Source: CAZYFH01 sp965249175 (lineage in GTDB: Bacteria; Acidobacteriota; Vicinamibacteria; Vicinamibacterales; UBA8438). Taken from it: DNA of 64,000 nt. This document shows positions 36,134-45,957 of this stretch, one piece after another. Positions within the stretch are counted from its first letter, which is position 1; each line of letters begins with the position of its first letter. The stretch covers positions 2,356,001 to 2,420,000 of the forward strand of contig OZ252227.1 of NCBI GenBank assembly GCA_965249175.1. The letters are read 5' to 3'. Made by a program: the position numbers and the translations under genes. The notes under the pieces are model-generated. The model was given only the letters and a program-made list of their open reading frames with translations, was not told the origin of the DNA and ran no database searches.

Positions 36134-37445
36134 CTCCGCCCTGACCCTCCGTACGCTCCGTGGGCACGCGATCGAGATCACGCGGGCCGGTATCGCCGGT
36201 GCCGACGCTTCGGTGCTCGTGTCGCGGGCGTTCGCGAAGCACCAGATCGAGCGGGCGATCGCCGGGCGGTCGCCCATCCTCGTCGCTGCCGGGAAGGCGG
36301 CATGTACGATGGCGGAGGCGTTCGTCAAGGTGCTCCCGGCCGCTGGGCGTTGCGGGCTCGTCGCCTGCCCCTACCAAGGCCCGGGGGTCGGCCGCCTCGA
36401 GCGGTTCGTTGTCGGGCACCCCTTGCCTGACGACCGGAGCTTCGAAGCCGGGCGCCGTACACTCGAGTTGGCGCGGGACGTCGATGACACGGCGGTGCTC
36501 GTCGTGCTGCTGTCGGGTGGTGCGTCGGCCGGTCTGGCCGCGCCGATCGACGGGCTCAGCCTGGCGGACAAGAGAGCGACAACGGCAGCGCTCCTCGACG
36601 CCGGCGTGACCATCGATGGCTTGAATTGCGTCCGGAAGCACCTGTCCGCGATCAAGGGCGGCCGGCTGGCCCTGGCATCCCCTCGCGGAGTCCTGACGCT
36701 CGCCATCTCCGATGTCGTCGACCCCGTGCCGGATGACCCTGCCGTCATCGGCTCCGGTCCAACGACCGCCGACCCGACCAGCTATGCGGATGCGCTCGAC
36801 ATCTGCGGATCCGAGGGAGTTCGAGCGCGGGTACCGGCATCGGTGTTCCGCGTGCTGGAACGGGGACAACGCGGCGAGCTACCCGAGACGCCTCTACCCG
36901 AGGACCCGAGGCTCGCTGGGTCGACGTTTCGGATCATCGGCAGCCGCGTCGACGCCATCGCCGGGGCTCGACGCGAGGCCGAGCGACGCGGGTTTGCGGT
37001 CGCCACGCTCGACGCGCCGATCACCGGGGACGCGCGAGTGGCCGGGCCGCGCTACGTCATGGACGTCGCACGGCTGACCTATGACATGCGACGGCCCGCC
37101 TGCGTGGTGTCGGCGGGCGAGACCACAGTTCGGGTCGTCGGGTCGGGCCGGGGCGGGCGGAACCAGGAGCTCGCGCTCTCCGCGGCGCCGCTGCTGCCCA
37201 GGCGATTCCAGGCCGCGGTTGTCGCCAGTGTCGGCACCGACGGCGTGGACGGGCCGACGGATGCCGCCGGCGCCCTCGCCGACACGACCACATTGCAGCG
37301 CGCGAACGACCGGGGTCTCGACCCACCGGCGAGCTACCTCGACGCAAACGACGCGTTGTCCTTTTTCGAGCCGCTCGGCGACCTCATTCGCACGGGGCCC
37401 ACACAGACGAACGTCGGTGACCTCCAGGTGACGGTCATCGGTTAG
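36081..37445 (+). CDS. Glycerate 2-kinase, type-2 (DUF4147/MOFRL) family
   Basis: The 454-residue frame matches glycerate kinases of the TtuD/GckA type, which phosphorylate D-glycerate to 2-phosphoglycerate. Motifs are an N-terminal LVAAGKAACTMAEAF, VGHPLPDD, VLLSGGASAGLAAP, LNCVRKHLSAIKGGRLA, ISDVVDPVPDDPAVIGSGPT and a C-terminal MOFRL domain (VSAGETTVRVVGSGRGGRNQELAL, SVGTDGVDGPTDAAGA). No ATG or GTG is available before the conserved region begins at about 36150. A TTG at 36081, inside the preceding gene, is the only visible candidate, so the true start is unsure. Confidence 0.88.
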   Translation: MTESRASQRGPIGRRPISSALTLRTLRGHAIEITRAGIAGADASVLVSRAFAKHQIERAIAGRSPILVAAGKAACTMAEAFVKVLPAAGRCGLVACPYQGPGVGRLERFVVGHPLPDDRSFEAGRRTLELARDVDDTAVLVVLLSGGASAGLAAPIDGLSLADKRATTAALLDAGVTIDGLNCVRKHLSAIKGGRLALASPRGVLTLAISDVVDPVPDDPAVIGSGPTTADPTSYADALDICGSEGVRARVPASVFRVLERGQRGELPETPLPEDPRLAGSTFRIIGSRVDAIAGARREAERRGFAVATLDAPITGDARVAGPRYVMDVARLTYDMRRPACVVSAGETTVRVVGSGRGGRNQELALSAAPLLPRRFQAAVVASVGTDGVDGPTDAAGALADTTTLQRANDRGLDPPASYLDANDALSFFEPLGDLIRTGPTQTNVGDLQVTVIG

Positions 37446-37452
37446 ACCAACG

Positions 37453-39693
37453 ATGCTCTCAGCTGACGACCTGCTCGACGCCATCCGCGCGACGATCGAT
37501 CACCCGGCCACCGTCCGTGAGCTCTTGCGGCGACTCCATCTGCCGCGGGAGCAGCGCGTCACGCTTCGCCGCCGGCTGGCGTCGCTCGTCGAGCGCGGCG
37601 CGCTCATCAAGATCCGTGGTCATCGATATGGGCTCCCGGACCGGATGCAGTTGGTGACGGGGCGTGTACAGGTGAATCCCCGCGGCTTCGGGTTCGTGAC
37701 ACCGGACCATCCGGTGGACGGGGCGAGCGGCGATGTCTATATCGCCGGCGCCAACCTCAACCAGGCGATGCACGGCGACCGCGTGGTCGCGCGGGTTGAG
37801 CGACAGCGTGAGCCAGGTCGCGCGGACGGACGCATCGTGCGCGTGCTCGAGCGTGCCACGACGACGTTGGTCGGACGGTACGAGGCCGGGGATTTCGGCG
37901 TGGGCTTCGTCGTCCCGTTCGACCGTCGTCTGGTCATGGATGTCCAGATTCCGTCCGGGGATCGGGGGGACGCGACACCAGGTGACATGGTCGAAGTCGA
38001 GCTCACGCGCTGGCCGACTCCGACGCGAACCCCGGTGGGTCGGGTCATCGATGTGCTCGGGGACATCGACCGACCGGGGGTCGACACCCGGATCATGATG
38101 CGCAAGCACGGGATTCCCGATGCGCACGATGCCGGCGCGGTGGCGGAGGCACACCGGCTCGGTGCCGACGTCCGTCCAAAGGACCGCCGCGGGCGAACAG
38201 ACTTCCGCAAGGCCACCACGGTTACGATCGATGGCGAGTCGGCGCGCGATTTTGACGACGCCATTACGCTCGACCGTCTCCCGAACGGAAACTTCTGGCT
38301 CGGCGTGCACATCGCCGACGTCTCGCACTACGTCCCCGAAGGGGGCGCCCTCGACGTGGCGGCCTACGCGCGCAGCACCTCGGTCTATTTCCCAGACCGC
38401 GCCGTCCATATGTTTCCACCAGCGCTTGCGACTGGCCTCTGTAGCCTCAATCCGGGTGTCGACCGTCTCGTGCAGTCGTGCCTGATGGAGCTCGACGGGC
38501 GCGGCGTTGTCGTCCGGCATGAGATGCACGACGGCGTCATCCAGAGCGACGCGCGGATGACCTACAGCGACGTCAACGCGATCGTGACCCAGCGCGACCC
38601 GGATGCAATGGAGACCCACGCGGCGTTGGTGCCGCTCTTCGAGCGTATGGCCGAGCTGTTCGCGTTGTTGAACGCGCAGCGACGCCGGCGCGGGTCGGTG
38701 GACTTCGACCTGCCGGAGGCGCAGTTCTTGCTTGACGACGCCGGTCGCGTCGAGGCGGTCGTGGCGGCGGAGCGCAACGTGGCGCACCGGATGATCGAGG
38801 AATTCATGCTGGCGGCCAACGAAACCGTGGCGCGGCACTTGGACGACGAATCGGTGCCGGCCTTGTTTCGTGCGCACGAGCCTCCCGATCCCGTGAAGGT
38901 GGCGGAGTTCGAGGAGTTCATCGCGTCGCTCGGTCACGGCCTCGCGGCGCCTCCGGACGCGGTCGCCCCGGCACATTTTCAGCGGTTGCTGGAGCGGCTG
39001 AAAGGGTCCCCCGAAGAGCGCCCGGTGGCGTTTCTGATGTTGCGCACGATGCAACAGGCACGCTATCACCACACCAACCTCGGGCACTTTGGCCTGGCCG
39101 CGTCGAGCTACACGCATTTCACGTCGCCCATCCGACGGTATCCCGATCTCGTCGTGCACCGCGCGCTGCGCGCCGCGCGCGGGGGACGGCTGAGCGCCGA
39201 CCAGCGCCGCGAGTGGACCGAGGACCTGCCCGAGATCGCCCGACACACGTCGGAGCGTGAGCGCCGCGCAACGGACGCGGAGCGCGAGCTCATCCAGTGG
39301 AAGAAAGTGCGGTTCATGATCGACAAGGTCGGCGACGAGTTCACCGGCTATGTGACCGGGGTCACGGCCTTCGGGTTGTTCGTCGAGCTCGTCGAGCAGT
39401 ACGTCGAGGGGTTGGTCCACATCTCCAGCATGGCGGACGATTACTACCGGTTCGTCGAGCGCCAGCATGTGCTGCACGGCGAGAACACGAAGAAGACCTA
39501 CCGGCTCGGCGATCTCGTGCGCGTACAACTCGTCCGCGTTGACCGCGAGCGTCGCCAGATGGAGCTGGCCCTCGTCGACATCCTGGATGAGGTGCGGCGC
39601 GCCGAGGACGGCCGCGCTCCGCGGCGCACGTCACGACCGAAGACCGACACATCACGACGCACGTCACGCTCGCCGAGGCGCCGCCGGCGATGA
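37453..39693 (+). CDS. rnr: Ribonuclease R
   Basis: The 746-residue 3'-5' exoribonuclease degrades structured RNA and takes part in RNA quality control. It has an N-terminal winged-helix region (about 1-60) and cold-shock domains (GRVQVNPRGFGFVTPD and following). The RNB catalytic domain has the aspartate cluster in DGESARDFDDAITLDR and HIADVSHYVPEG. YTHFTSPIRRYPDLVVHRAL and a C-terminal S1 domain (FTGYVTGVTAFGLFVELVEQ) follow. It ends in an Arg/Ser/Thr-rich basic tail of about 30 residues, as in many RNase R proteins. It begins 7 bases after the glycerate kinase. Confidence 0.95.
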   Translation: MLSADDLLDAIRATIDHPATVRELLRRLHLPREQRVTLRRRLASLVERGALIKIRGHRYGLPDRMQLVTGRVQVNPRGFGFVTPDHPVDGASGDVYIAGANLNQAMHGDRVVARVERQREPGRADGRIVRVLERATTTLVGRYEAGDFGVGFVVPFDRRLVMDVQIPSGDRGDATPGDMVEVELTRWPTPTRTPVGRVIDVLGDIDRPGVDTRIMMRKHGIPDAHDAGAVAEAHRLGADVRPKDRRGRTDFRKATTVTIDGESARDFDDAITLDRLPNGNFWLGVHIADVSHYVPEGGALDVAAYARSTSVYFPDRAVHMFPPALATGLCSLNPGVDRLVQSCLMELDGRGVVVRHEMHDGVIQSDARMTYSDVNAIVTQRDPDAMETHAALVPLFERMAELFALLNAQRRRRGSVDFDLPEAQFLLDDAGRVEAVVAAERNVAHRMIEEFMLAANETVARHLDDESVPALFRAHEPPDPVKVAEFEEFIASLGHGLAAPPDAVAPAHFQRLLERLKGSPEERPVAFLMLRTMQQARYHHTNLGHFGLAASSYTHFTSPIRRYPDLVVHRALRAARGGRLSADQRREWTEDLPEIARHTSERERRATDAERELIQWKKVRFMIDKVGDEFTGYVTGVTAFGLFVELVEQYVEGLVHISSMADDYYRFVERQHVLHGENTKKTYRLGDLVRVQLVRVDRERRQMELALVDILDEVRRAEDGRAPRRTSRPKTDTSRRTSRSPRRRRR

Positions 39694-39727
39694 CCGCTCC
39701 GCGCACTCGTCGTGCGATGATGTCGCC

Positions 39728-41674
39728 GTGCGCCACATCGTCATCGGCACGGCGGGTCACATCGATCACGGCAAGAGCGCGCTTGTCGAAGCCCTGACCG
39801 GTGTCGACCCCGATCGGCTCAAGGAAGAGAAGGCGCGCGGGATCACCATTGACCTGGGTTTCGCGCACTACGCGCACGCGGAGACCGATCTGGCGTTCGT
39901 CGACGTGCCCGGCCACGAGCGTTTTGTCCGCAACATGCTCGCCGGAGCCAGCGGGATCGACTGCGTGCTGCTGGTCATCGCGGCCGACGAGTCGGTTATG
40001 CCCCAGACCCGCGAGCACTTCGAAATCTGTGAGCTGCTGGGGGTTCGAAGCGGGGTTGTGGCGCTCACCAAGTCCGACCTGGTCGACCCCGAGACACTCG
40101 AGCTCGTCCGTCTCGAGACGCGGGAGCTCGTGGCCGGGTCGTTTCTCGAGGGGGCCGCGATGGTCCCTGTGTCGTCGCGGACCGGCGACGGGCTCGACGC
40201 GCTCCGCGAGGTCCTCGCGCGTCTCGCGGATACGGCGCCATGTCGGTCGGACGAGGGTGTGGCTCGGTTACCCATCGATCGCGCGTTCAGCGTGAAGGGG
40301 TTTGGTACCGTGATCACGGGCACGCAGGTGTCAGGTCGAATTCGGAAGGACACGGACCTGACGCTCTTGCCGGCCGACCGCAGGATCAAGGTGCGGGGGT
40401 TGCAGATTCACAGCGCGGCCCAGTCGACGTCCCAGGCGGGCCAGCGCGTCGCGGTCAATCTCGCGGGGGTCGATGTGGCTGAGCTCGAGCGCGGAGACAC
40501 GCTCACCGAGGTCGGTGGGTTGGAGGTCACCCGGCGCGCCGACGGCATCATCGGCATGCTCAAGAGCGCACGTGCGCTCAAGCACGGCGCTCGGGTGCGA
40601 TTCCACCAGGGCACGTCCGAGGTGATGGCGCGTGTGGCGCTCGGCGCCACCGTTCCTGTCGCGGAGCCACGGTCTGACGAGGCCGAGGACGCGGTGCTGC
40701 ACTGTCCGGCGGCACTCGATGCCGGCGGTCGCGCGTATGCGCGATTGCACCTCGAGCGGCCGGTCGCCATTACGCGCGGTGATCGGTTCGTCCTCAGAGC
40801 GTACTCGCCGCCGTTGACGATTGCCGGGGGGGTAGTGCTCGACCCGCGGCCCCCACGCGGACGACTGCGTTCGCGGCTCGGACAGATCCGCTTGTCACGA
40901 CTGGCACGGTTCGACGATGCCGCCGCCGCCGCATGCGTGCTCATCGAGGAGGCCAAGGGTGACGGGATTCCGCGCGGGGATCTGACCACGCGCGCGGGCG
41001 TGCCACCGTCGGGAGTTGCCACGCTCAGTGAGCGGCTGGAAGCCGATGGACTCGTTGCATCGGTGCGCGATCTGCTCGTCGCGCCGGACCAGGTTCGCAC
41101 GATCGGGGCCGCGCTGCTCGAGGCGGTCGCGGCGTTTCATCGGGATCGGCCACTCGAGCCGGGGCTGCCACGGGAGGAGGCGCGGGGGCGCCTCCGCGCT
41201 GCGCCGCCGGTGTTCGATCACGTCCTACAGCGGCTCGTGACGGACGGCACGCTGATTGCGACTGGACACCTGGCGTTGGCCTCGCACCGGATCTCGCTCG
41301 CGCCGGACGAACAACGCGTGCGCGACACGCTCGACCGGCTGTATCGGGCCGGGGGCCTGACGCCGCCCGACAGTAGTCGCGTCGCGGAGGCCACAGCCAC
41401 TGTCGGCGACATGGTCGATCGGATGACCAGGCTCCTGATGCGCGAAGGCCGCCTGGAGAAGGTCGATGCTCTGCTGTTTCACGCCGACGCGCTCGCGCGC
41501 CTTCGGCGCGAGGTTGCGGCGCTCACGTCGGACGCCGGGGACGTCGTGCGCATCGATGTGGCCGCATTCAAGGAACGATACGGGGTCACCCGGAAGTTCG
41601 CGATTCCGCTCCTCGAGTATCTCGACCGCGTACGCGTCACCCGGCGCGTTGGGCGCGACCGCATCGTGTTGTAG
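39728..41674 (+). CDS. selB: Selenocysteine-specific elongation factor SelB
   Basis: SelB carries Sec-tRNA to UGA codons marked by a SECIS hairpin. The 648-residue protein starts with a GTPase domain: GTAGHIDHGKSALVEAL (G1), RGITIDLGFAH, VDVPGHERFVRNMLAGA (G3), LTKSDL (G4). EF-Tu-like domains 2-3 follow (DRAFSVKGFGTVITGT). After these come four winged-helix repeats (about 400-648), ending YGVTRKFAIPLLEYLDRVRVTRRVGRDR, the SECIS-binding module. The GTG at 39728 gives the family N-terminus. selA, selD, tRNA-Sec and any selenoprotein must lie elsewhere. Confidence 0.95.
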   Translation: MRHIVIGTAGHIDHGKSALVEALTGVDPDRLKEEKARGITIDLGFAHYAHAETDLAFVDVPGHERFVRNMLAGASGIDCVLLVIAADESVMPQTREHFEICELLGVRSGVVALTKSDLVDPETLELVRLETRELVAGSFLEGAAMVPVSSRTGDGLDALREVLARLADTAPCRSDEGVARLPIDRAFSVKGFGTVITGTQVSGRIRKDTDLTLLPADRRIKVRGLQIHSAAQSTSQAGQRVAVNLAGVDVAELERGDTLTEVGGLEVTRRADGIIGMLKSARALKHGARVRFHQGTSEVMARVALGATVPVAEPRSDEAEDAVLHCPAALDAGGRAYARLHLERPVAITRGDRFVLRAYSPPLTIAGGVVLDPRPPRGRLRSRLGQIRLSRLARFDDAAAAACVLIEEAKGDGIPRGDLTTRAGVPPSGVATLSERLEADGLVASVRDLLVAPDQVRTIGAALLEAVAAFHRDRPLEPGLPREEARGRLRAAPPVFDHVLQRLVTDGTLIATGHLALASHRISLAPDEQRVRDTLDRLYRAGGLTPPDSSRVAEATATVGDMVDRMTRLLMREGRLEKVDALLFHADALARLRREVAALTSDAGDVVRIDVAAFKERYGVTRKFAIPLLEYLDRVRVTRRVGRDRIVL

Positions 41675-41747
41675 CCCGAGGTCGTCGTGAGGGGGCAGTG
41701 ATACACTTCGGCTGTTGGCACCGTCGAGTGCGGAGGCAATCGAGCAG

Positions 41748-42215
41748 ATGGCAGTCGGAGAGGACGGAAGCTTGTTCTGTATCGGCGTCTTTCAAGACGC
41801 CGCGTGGGCGTCGCGTGGCTTGGACGCGTTGACGCGGGGTGGTTTCGCGGCAGCGTCGCTCTCGATCGTCGCGAAGCCGAGCCCGGAAGCGACGCGCTTG
41901 ATCGAGACGACATTCGGGGTCGGGGCCGATCAAGTGGAGGTCGACATCCGGGGCCTCGGGCGAACGCTGGCCCACGGCACGCTGGTGGGGACGCTGCAGG
42001 GCGGAGACGCAGCGCTCGGCAAGACCGGGGTCGCCGCCACCATTCGCCGCGCGGGGTTTCAGGCCCATGATGGGTTTATCTTCGAAACACTGACCGCGCG
42101 TGGCGGTGTGCTCGTTGCCGTCGACGACGAGCCACGGGCGGCGGACGCGCTGGCGGTCATGCATGCCTACGGCGGCGGAAATGCCGCGATCGGTGCGTGG
42201 CAAGGACGCGTCTGA
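41748..42215 (+). CDS. Hypothetical protein, 155 residues
   Basis: No named family is assigned with certainty. The N-terminus (LFCIGVFQDAAWASRGLDAL) resembles the start of general-stress-protein 17M-like domains, in which a beta strand and helix bring together acidic and small residues. The rest is small-residue rich, with no membrane helix. An ATG at 41748 with an upstream GAGG is chosen; a TTG at 41715 is possible. It follows selB by about 70 bases on the same strand. Confidence 0.5.
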   Translation: MAVGEDGSLFCIGVFQDAAWASRGLDALTRGGFAAASLSIVAKPSPEATRLIETTFGVGADQVEVDIRGLGRTLAHGTLVGTLQGGDAALGKTGVAATIRRAGFQAHDGFIFETLTARGGVLVAVDDEPRAADALAVMHAYGGGNAAIGAWQGRV

Positions 42216-42412
42216 TTTTCAGCGACACAAGATCCGGACGGCGACGACAGCTCCAGAGGACGCCTGCGGCCGGTGGCGGGCCGTGATCCACTGTCCGAGA
42301 GCGGATTCGCCTCTGGAAACGGGCCGGCCCCCTGCGCCGCCGGCTTCGGCCGGTTGGCATCAGCTTTGAAGTTGCTCATTGTGCGTCGGTTGGGCACAAT
42401 AGCTACGAGGGA

Positions 42413-43471
42413 GTGATTCGCTTGGCCCACGGTCTCGAGCTCGGCCAGATCCCGTTTCCACCGTCACACACGCCCTACACGCCGCGTGAGCGGCGCCGGC
42501 ACCGTCGGGTTGCCTTGCGTCCGATCACGGGCTCAGCGCATGGAACCGCCGGCGCCGCACGCATCGACGCCTCTGGGACGAGTGAGAGCCCCGGGACGGC
42601 GCTGTCGATTCTGCCGGACGACCTCGCACCGGCCGACGTCCGGTTTCTGGTCGGTGCGACGGGCGAGCGCATGCGGCGCTCCCTCCTCGCGTCGCTCGGA
42701 AGTCACGCGGTCGGTGTGGCGATCCTCGCGCTGCTCTTGAGCCTGACCCCGGAGCGCGTCTTCGAGGTGGTCGAGGTGAACCGCCAGAACTACGGGATCG
42801 TGTGGATTCCCGAGGAGGGTCCCGGAGGGGGCGGAGGCGGCGGTGGTAACGAGTCGCTCGAAGTACCGGTCCAGGTGGAGCTGGAGGGGCCGGACGAAGC
42901 GGAGCTGAGCATTCCCATCGAGGACCCACCCGAGCTGGTCGAGCCGGAGCCGGAGCCGCCGGAACCGTTGCTCGAGACGCAGCAGCTCACGATTTCGGCT
43001 GTCTCCATGGCGGCCAGCGTAGATACCAGGCCGGGCGTGCTCGAGGGCCTGATGGCGGCTAGACTGTCACAGGGGAGCGGCACCGGTGGAGGCGGGGGAT
43101 CGGGTGATGGCGGGGGCATCGGTCCGGGCGACGGCGACGGGCTCGGACCCGGCGAGGGCGGTGGTGTCGGAGGCGGTCCTTACCGTCCGGGCAACGACGT
43201 GTCCCAACCGCGTCTGCTGCACGAGGTGAAGCCGCAGTACACCGCCGAAGCGATGCGCGCCAAGATCCAGGGCACCGTGTTGCTCGACGTCGTCGTGCTG
43301 CCCGATGGTACGGTCGGCGAGGTGACGGTGACAAAATCGCTCGACCCCGTGTTCGGGCTCGACGCGCAGGCGATCGCGGCGGCGCGGCAATGGCGATTTG
43401 CGCCGAGCACGCGCTTCGGTGAGCCGGTCGCCGTGCTGGTTGGACTCGAGCTGTTTTTCAACCTGCGGTAG
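42413..43471 (+). CDS. TonB-family protein with a Gly-rich spacer
   Basis: This 352-residue protein has a long cytoplasmic N-terminus (about 1-88) and one transmembrane helix (about 91-112). A periplasmic spacer follows, then a C-terminal TonB domain (about 262-352; LLHEVKPQYTAEAMRAKIQG, AARQWRFAPSTRFGEPV). The spacer is unusual. It has an acidic/Pro stretch (EPEPEPPEP) and two nearly pure Gly tracts (about 138-145 and 222-255, with Gly-Asp-Gly and Gly-Pro-Gly steps), instead of the Pro-Lys rod of E. coli TonB. No exbB or exbD gene is adjacent. The GTG start is directly preceded by GAGGGA; TTGCTC and CACAAT, 17 bases apart, lie upstream as a weak promoter candidate. Confidence 0.85.
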   Translation: MIRLAHGLELGQIPFPPSHTPYTPRERRRHRRVALRPITGSAHGTAGAARIDASGTSESPGTALSILPDDLAPADVRFLVGATGERMRRSLLASLGSHAVGVAILALLLSLTPERVFEVVEVNRQNYGIVWIPEEGPGGGGGGGGNESLEVPVQVELEGPDEAELSIPIEDPPELVEPEPEPPEPLLETQQLTISAVSMAASVDTRPGVLEGLMAARLSQGSGTGGGGGSGDGGGIGPGDGDGLGPGEGGGVGGGPYRPGNDVSQPRLLHEVKPQYTAEAMRAKIQGTVLLDVVVLPDGTVGEVTVTKSLDPVFGLDAQAIAAARQWRFAPSTRFGEPVAVLVGLELFFNLR

Positions 43472-43490
43472 CCGCGCGTTCGGCCAACGA

Positions 43491-43525
43491 AAACGCCCGA
43501 CGGGCAGTGCGCCCGCCGGGCGTTT
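43491..43525. terminator. Bidirectional Rho-independent terminator between tonB-type gene and groEL
   Basis: A 15-bp stem with one mismatch (43491-43505 and 43511-43525) encloses the 5-base loop AGTGC. It has an A-run at the left foot and a T-run at the right foot, so it can end transcription from both sides. It lies between the convergent TonB-type gene and groEL. Confidence 0.88.
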
Positions 43526-43578
43526 CGCGTGTAGCGTGCAACCCGGGCACGCGACCCGAGTCCGTTTCCGCTGCTTCC

Positions 43579-45201
<1,623 letters not shown>

Positions 45202-45247
45202 GTTTCTCGAACTCCAATCACTAGCCTTAGGTCACTTACGATTCTTG

Positions 45248-45556
45248 CTACGAGCCTTCGATGACGCCGAGAATCTCGTCTTCCCGCATGATGAGGAACT
45301 CGTCACCGTCCAGCTTGATCTCCTGACCGGAGTACTTGCCAAACAGCACCGTGTCTCCCGCCTTGACGTCGAGCGGCGTCACCGTCCCGTCGTCCTTGAC
45401 CTTGCCCTTGCCGGCAGCGATGACTTTGCCTTGTTGCGGCTTCTCCTTGGCGGTGTCGGGGATTATGATCCCCCCGACCTGCTGCTCGCCTTCCTCGATA
45501 CGTTCGACGATGATGCGGTCGTGAAGCGGTCGTACCTTGACAGCCTTGAACCTCAA
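45248..45556 (-). CDS. groS: 10 kDa chaperonin GroES
   Basis: The co-chaperonin caps the GroEL ring. The about 102-residue product has KVRPLHDRIIVERIEEGEQ, the mobile-loop segment GGIIIPDTAKEKPQQGKVIAAG, VLFGKYSGQEIKLDGDEFLIM and a C-terminal DEILGVIE. The start is unusual: no ATG or GTG precedes the conserved VKVRPL. A TTG at 45554-45556 a few codons earlier, just after AAGGGGG, is the best candidate. A longer frame reaching an ATG at 45634 would start within the CIRCE element and is unlikely. Confidence 0.95.
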   Translation of the reverse strand: MRFKAVKVRPLHDRIIVERIEEGEQQVGGIIIPDTAKEKPQQGKVIAAGKGKVKDDGTVTPLDVKAGDTVLFGKYSGQEIKLDGDEFLIMREDEILGVIEGS

Positions 45557-45627
45557 ACCCCCTTCAAGTTGTTGGCAACGCGAGATATCCTTGCCGCGGC
45601 TCGCGCCAGACGTGCGGCAACCGAGCA

Positions 45628-45654
45628 TTAGCACTCTGCCGCCGAGATTGCTAA
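45628..45654 (-). promoter_or_regulatory. CIRCE operator (HrcA binding site)
   Basis: The plus-strand sequence is TTAGCACTC, nine bases, GATTGCTAA. This matches the CIRCE consensus (TTAGCACTC-N9-GAGTGCTAA) in 17 of 18 arm positions. It lies directly downstream of and touching the -10 region of the groES-groEL promoter, where bound HrcA would block transcription until heat shock. Confidence 0.93.
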
Positions 45655-45682
45655 TTTAGCGTGCGGCCGACGCCCGCGTCAA
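45653..45682 (-). promoter_or_regulatory. Sigma-70-type promoter of groES-groEL
   Basis: On the minus strand TTGACG (45682-45677) and TAAATT (45658-45653) are separated by 18 bases. The CIRCE operator overlaps the -10 and start site. The leader before groES would be about 90 bases. Confidence 0.7.
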
Positions 45683-45717
45683 GCGCGTGCGCGCCAAGCC
45701 GCGCGGGCGGCCCCAGG

Positions 45718-45927
45718 CTAGCCGGTGCGCTTGAGCTTGTAGGCAGCGACCTTGCGGCTGAGGGTGTTTCGATGGATGCCGAGGAGGTCGGCCGCGCGAC
45801 CCAGGTTGCCCTTCGAGCGCTTCAGCGCGCGAGTGATGAAGCGTCGCTCGATCTCGCGTCGCGCGTCGTCGTAGAGGATTCCCTTCGTCAGCATCTCGTC
45901 GATCATGCGGTCGAGCTGCTCCCGCAC
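45718..45927 (-). CDS. Small Fis-type helix-turn-helix protein
   Basis: The 69-residue protein has a C-terminal HTH_8/Fis motif (NLGRAADLLGIHRNTLSRKVAAYKL), like the DNA-binding end of NtrC-type regulators. An N-terminal helix (MIDEMLTKGILYDDARREIE) precedes it. No AAA+ or receiver domain is present. It begins at a GTG 30 bases after purC on the same strand. Its targets are unknown. The gene ends 36 bases before the -35 of the groES promoter. Confidence 0.82.
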   Translation of the reverse strand: MREQLDRMIDEMLTKGILYDDARREIERRFITRALKRSKGNLGRAADLLGIHRNTLSRKVAAYKLKRTG

Positions 45928-45957
45928 GTTACCGGATCCCTTCTCTGCGACAGTCCA

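Noticed and set aside
42216..42412. Looked for tRNA-Sec in the gap near selB.
   Set aside because: No acceptor stem, CCA end, UCA anticodon loop or T-loop could be found.
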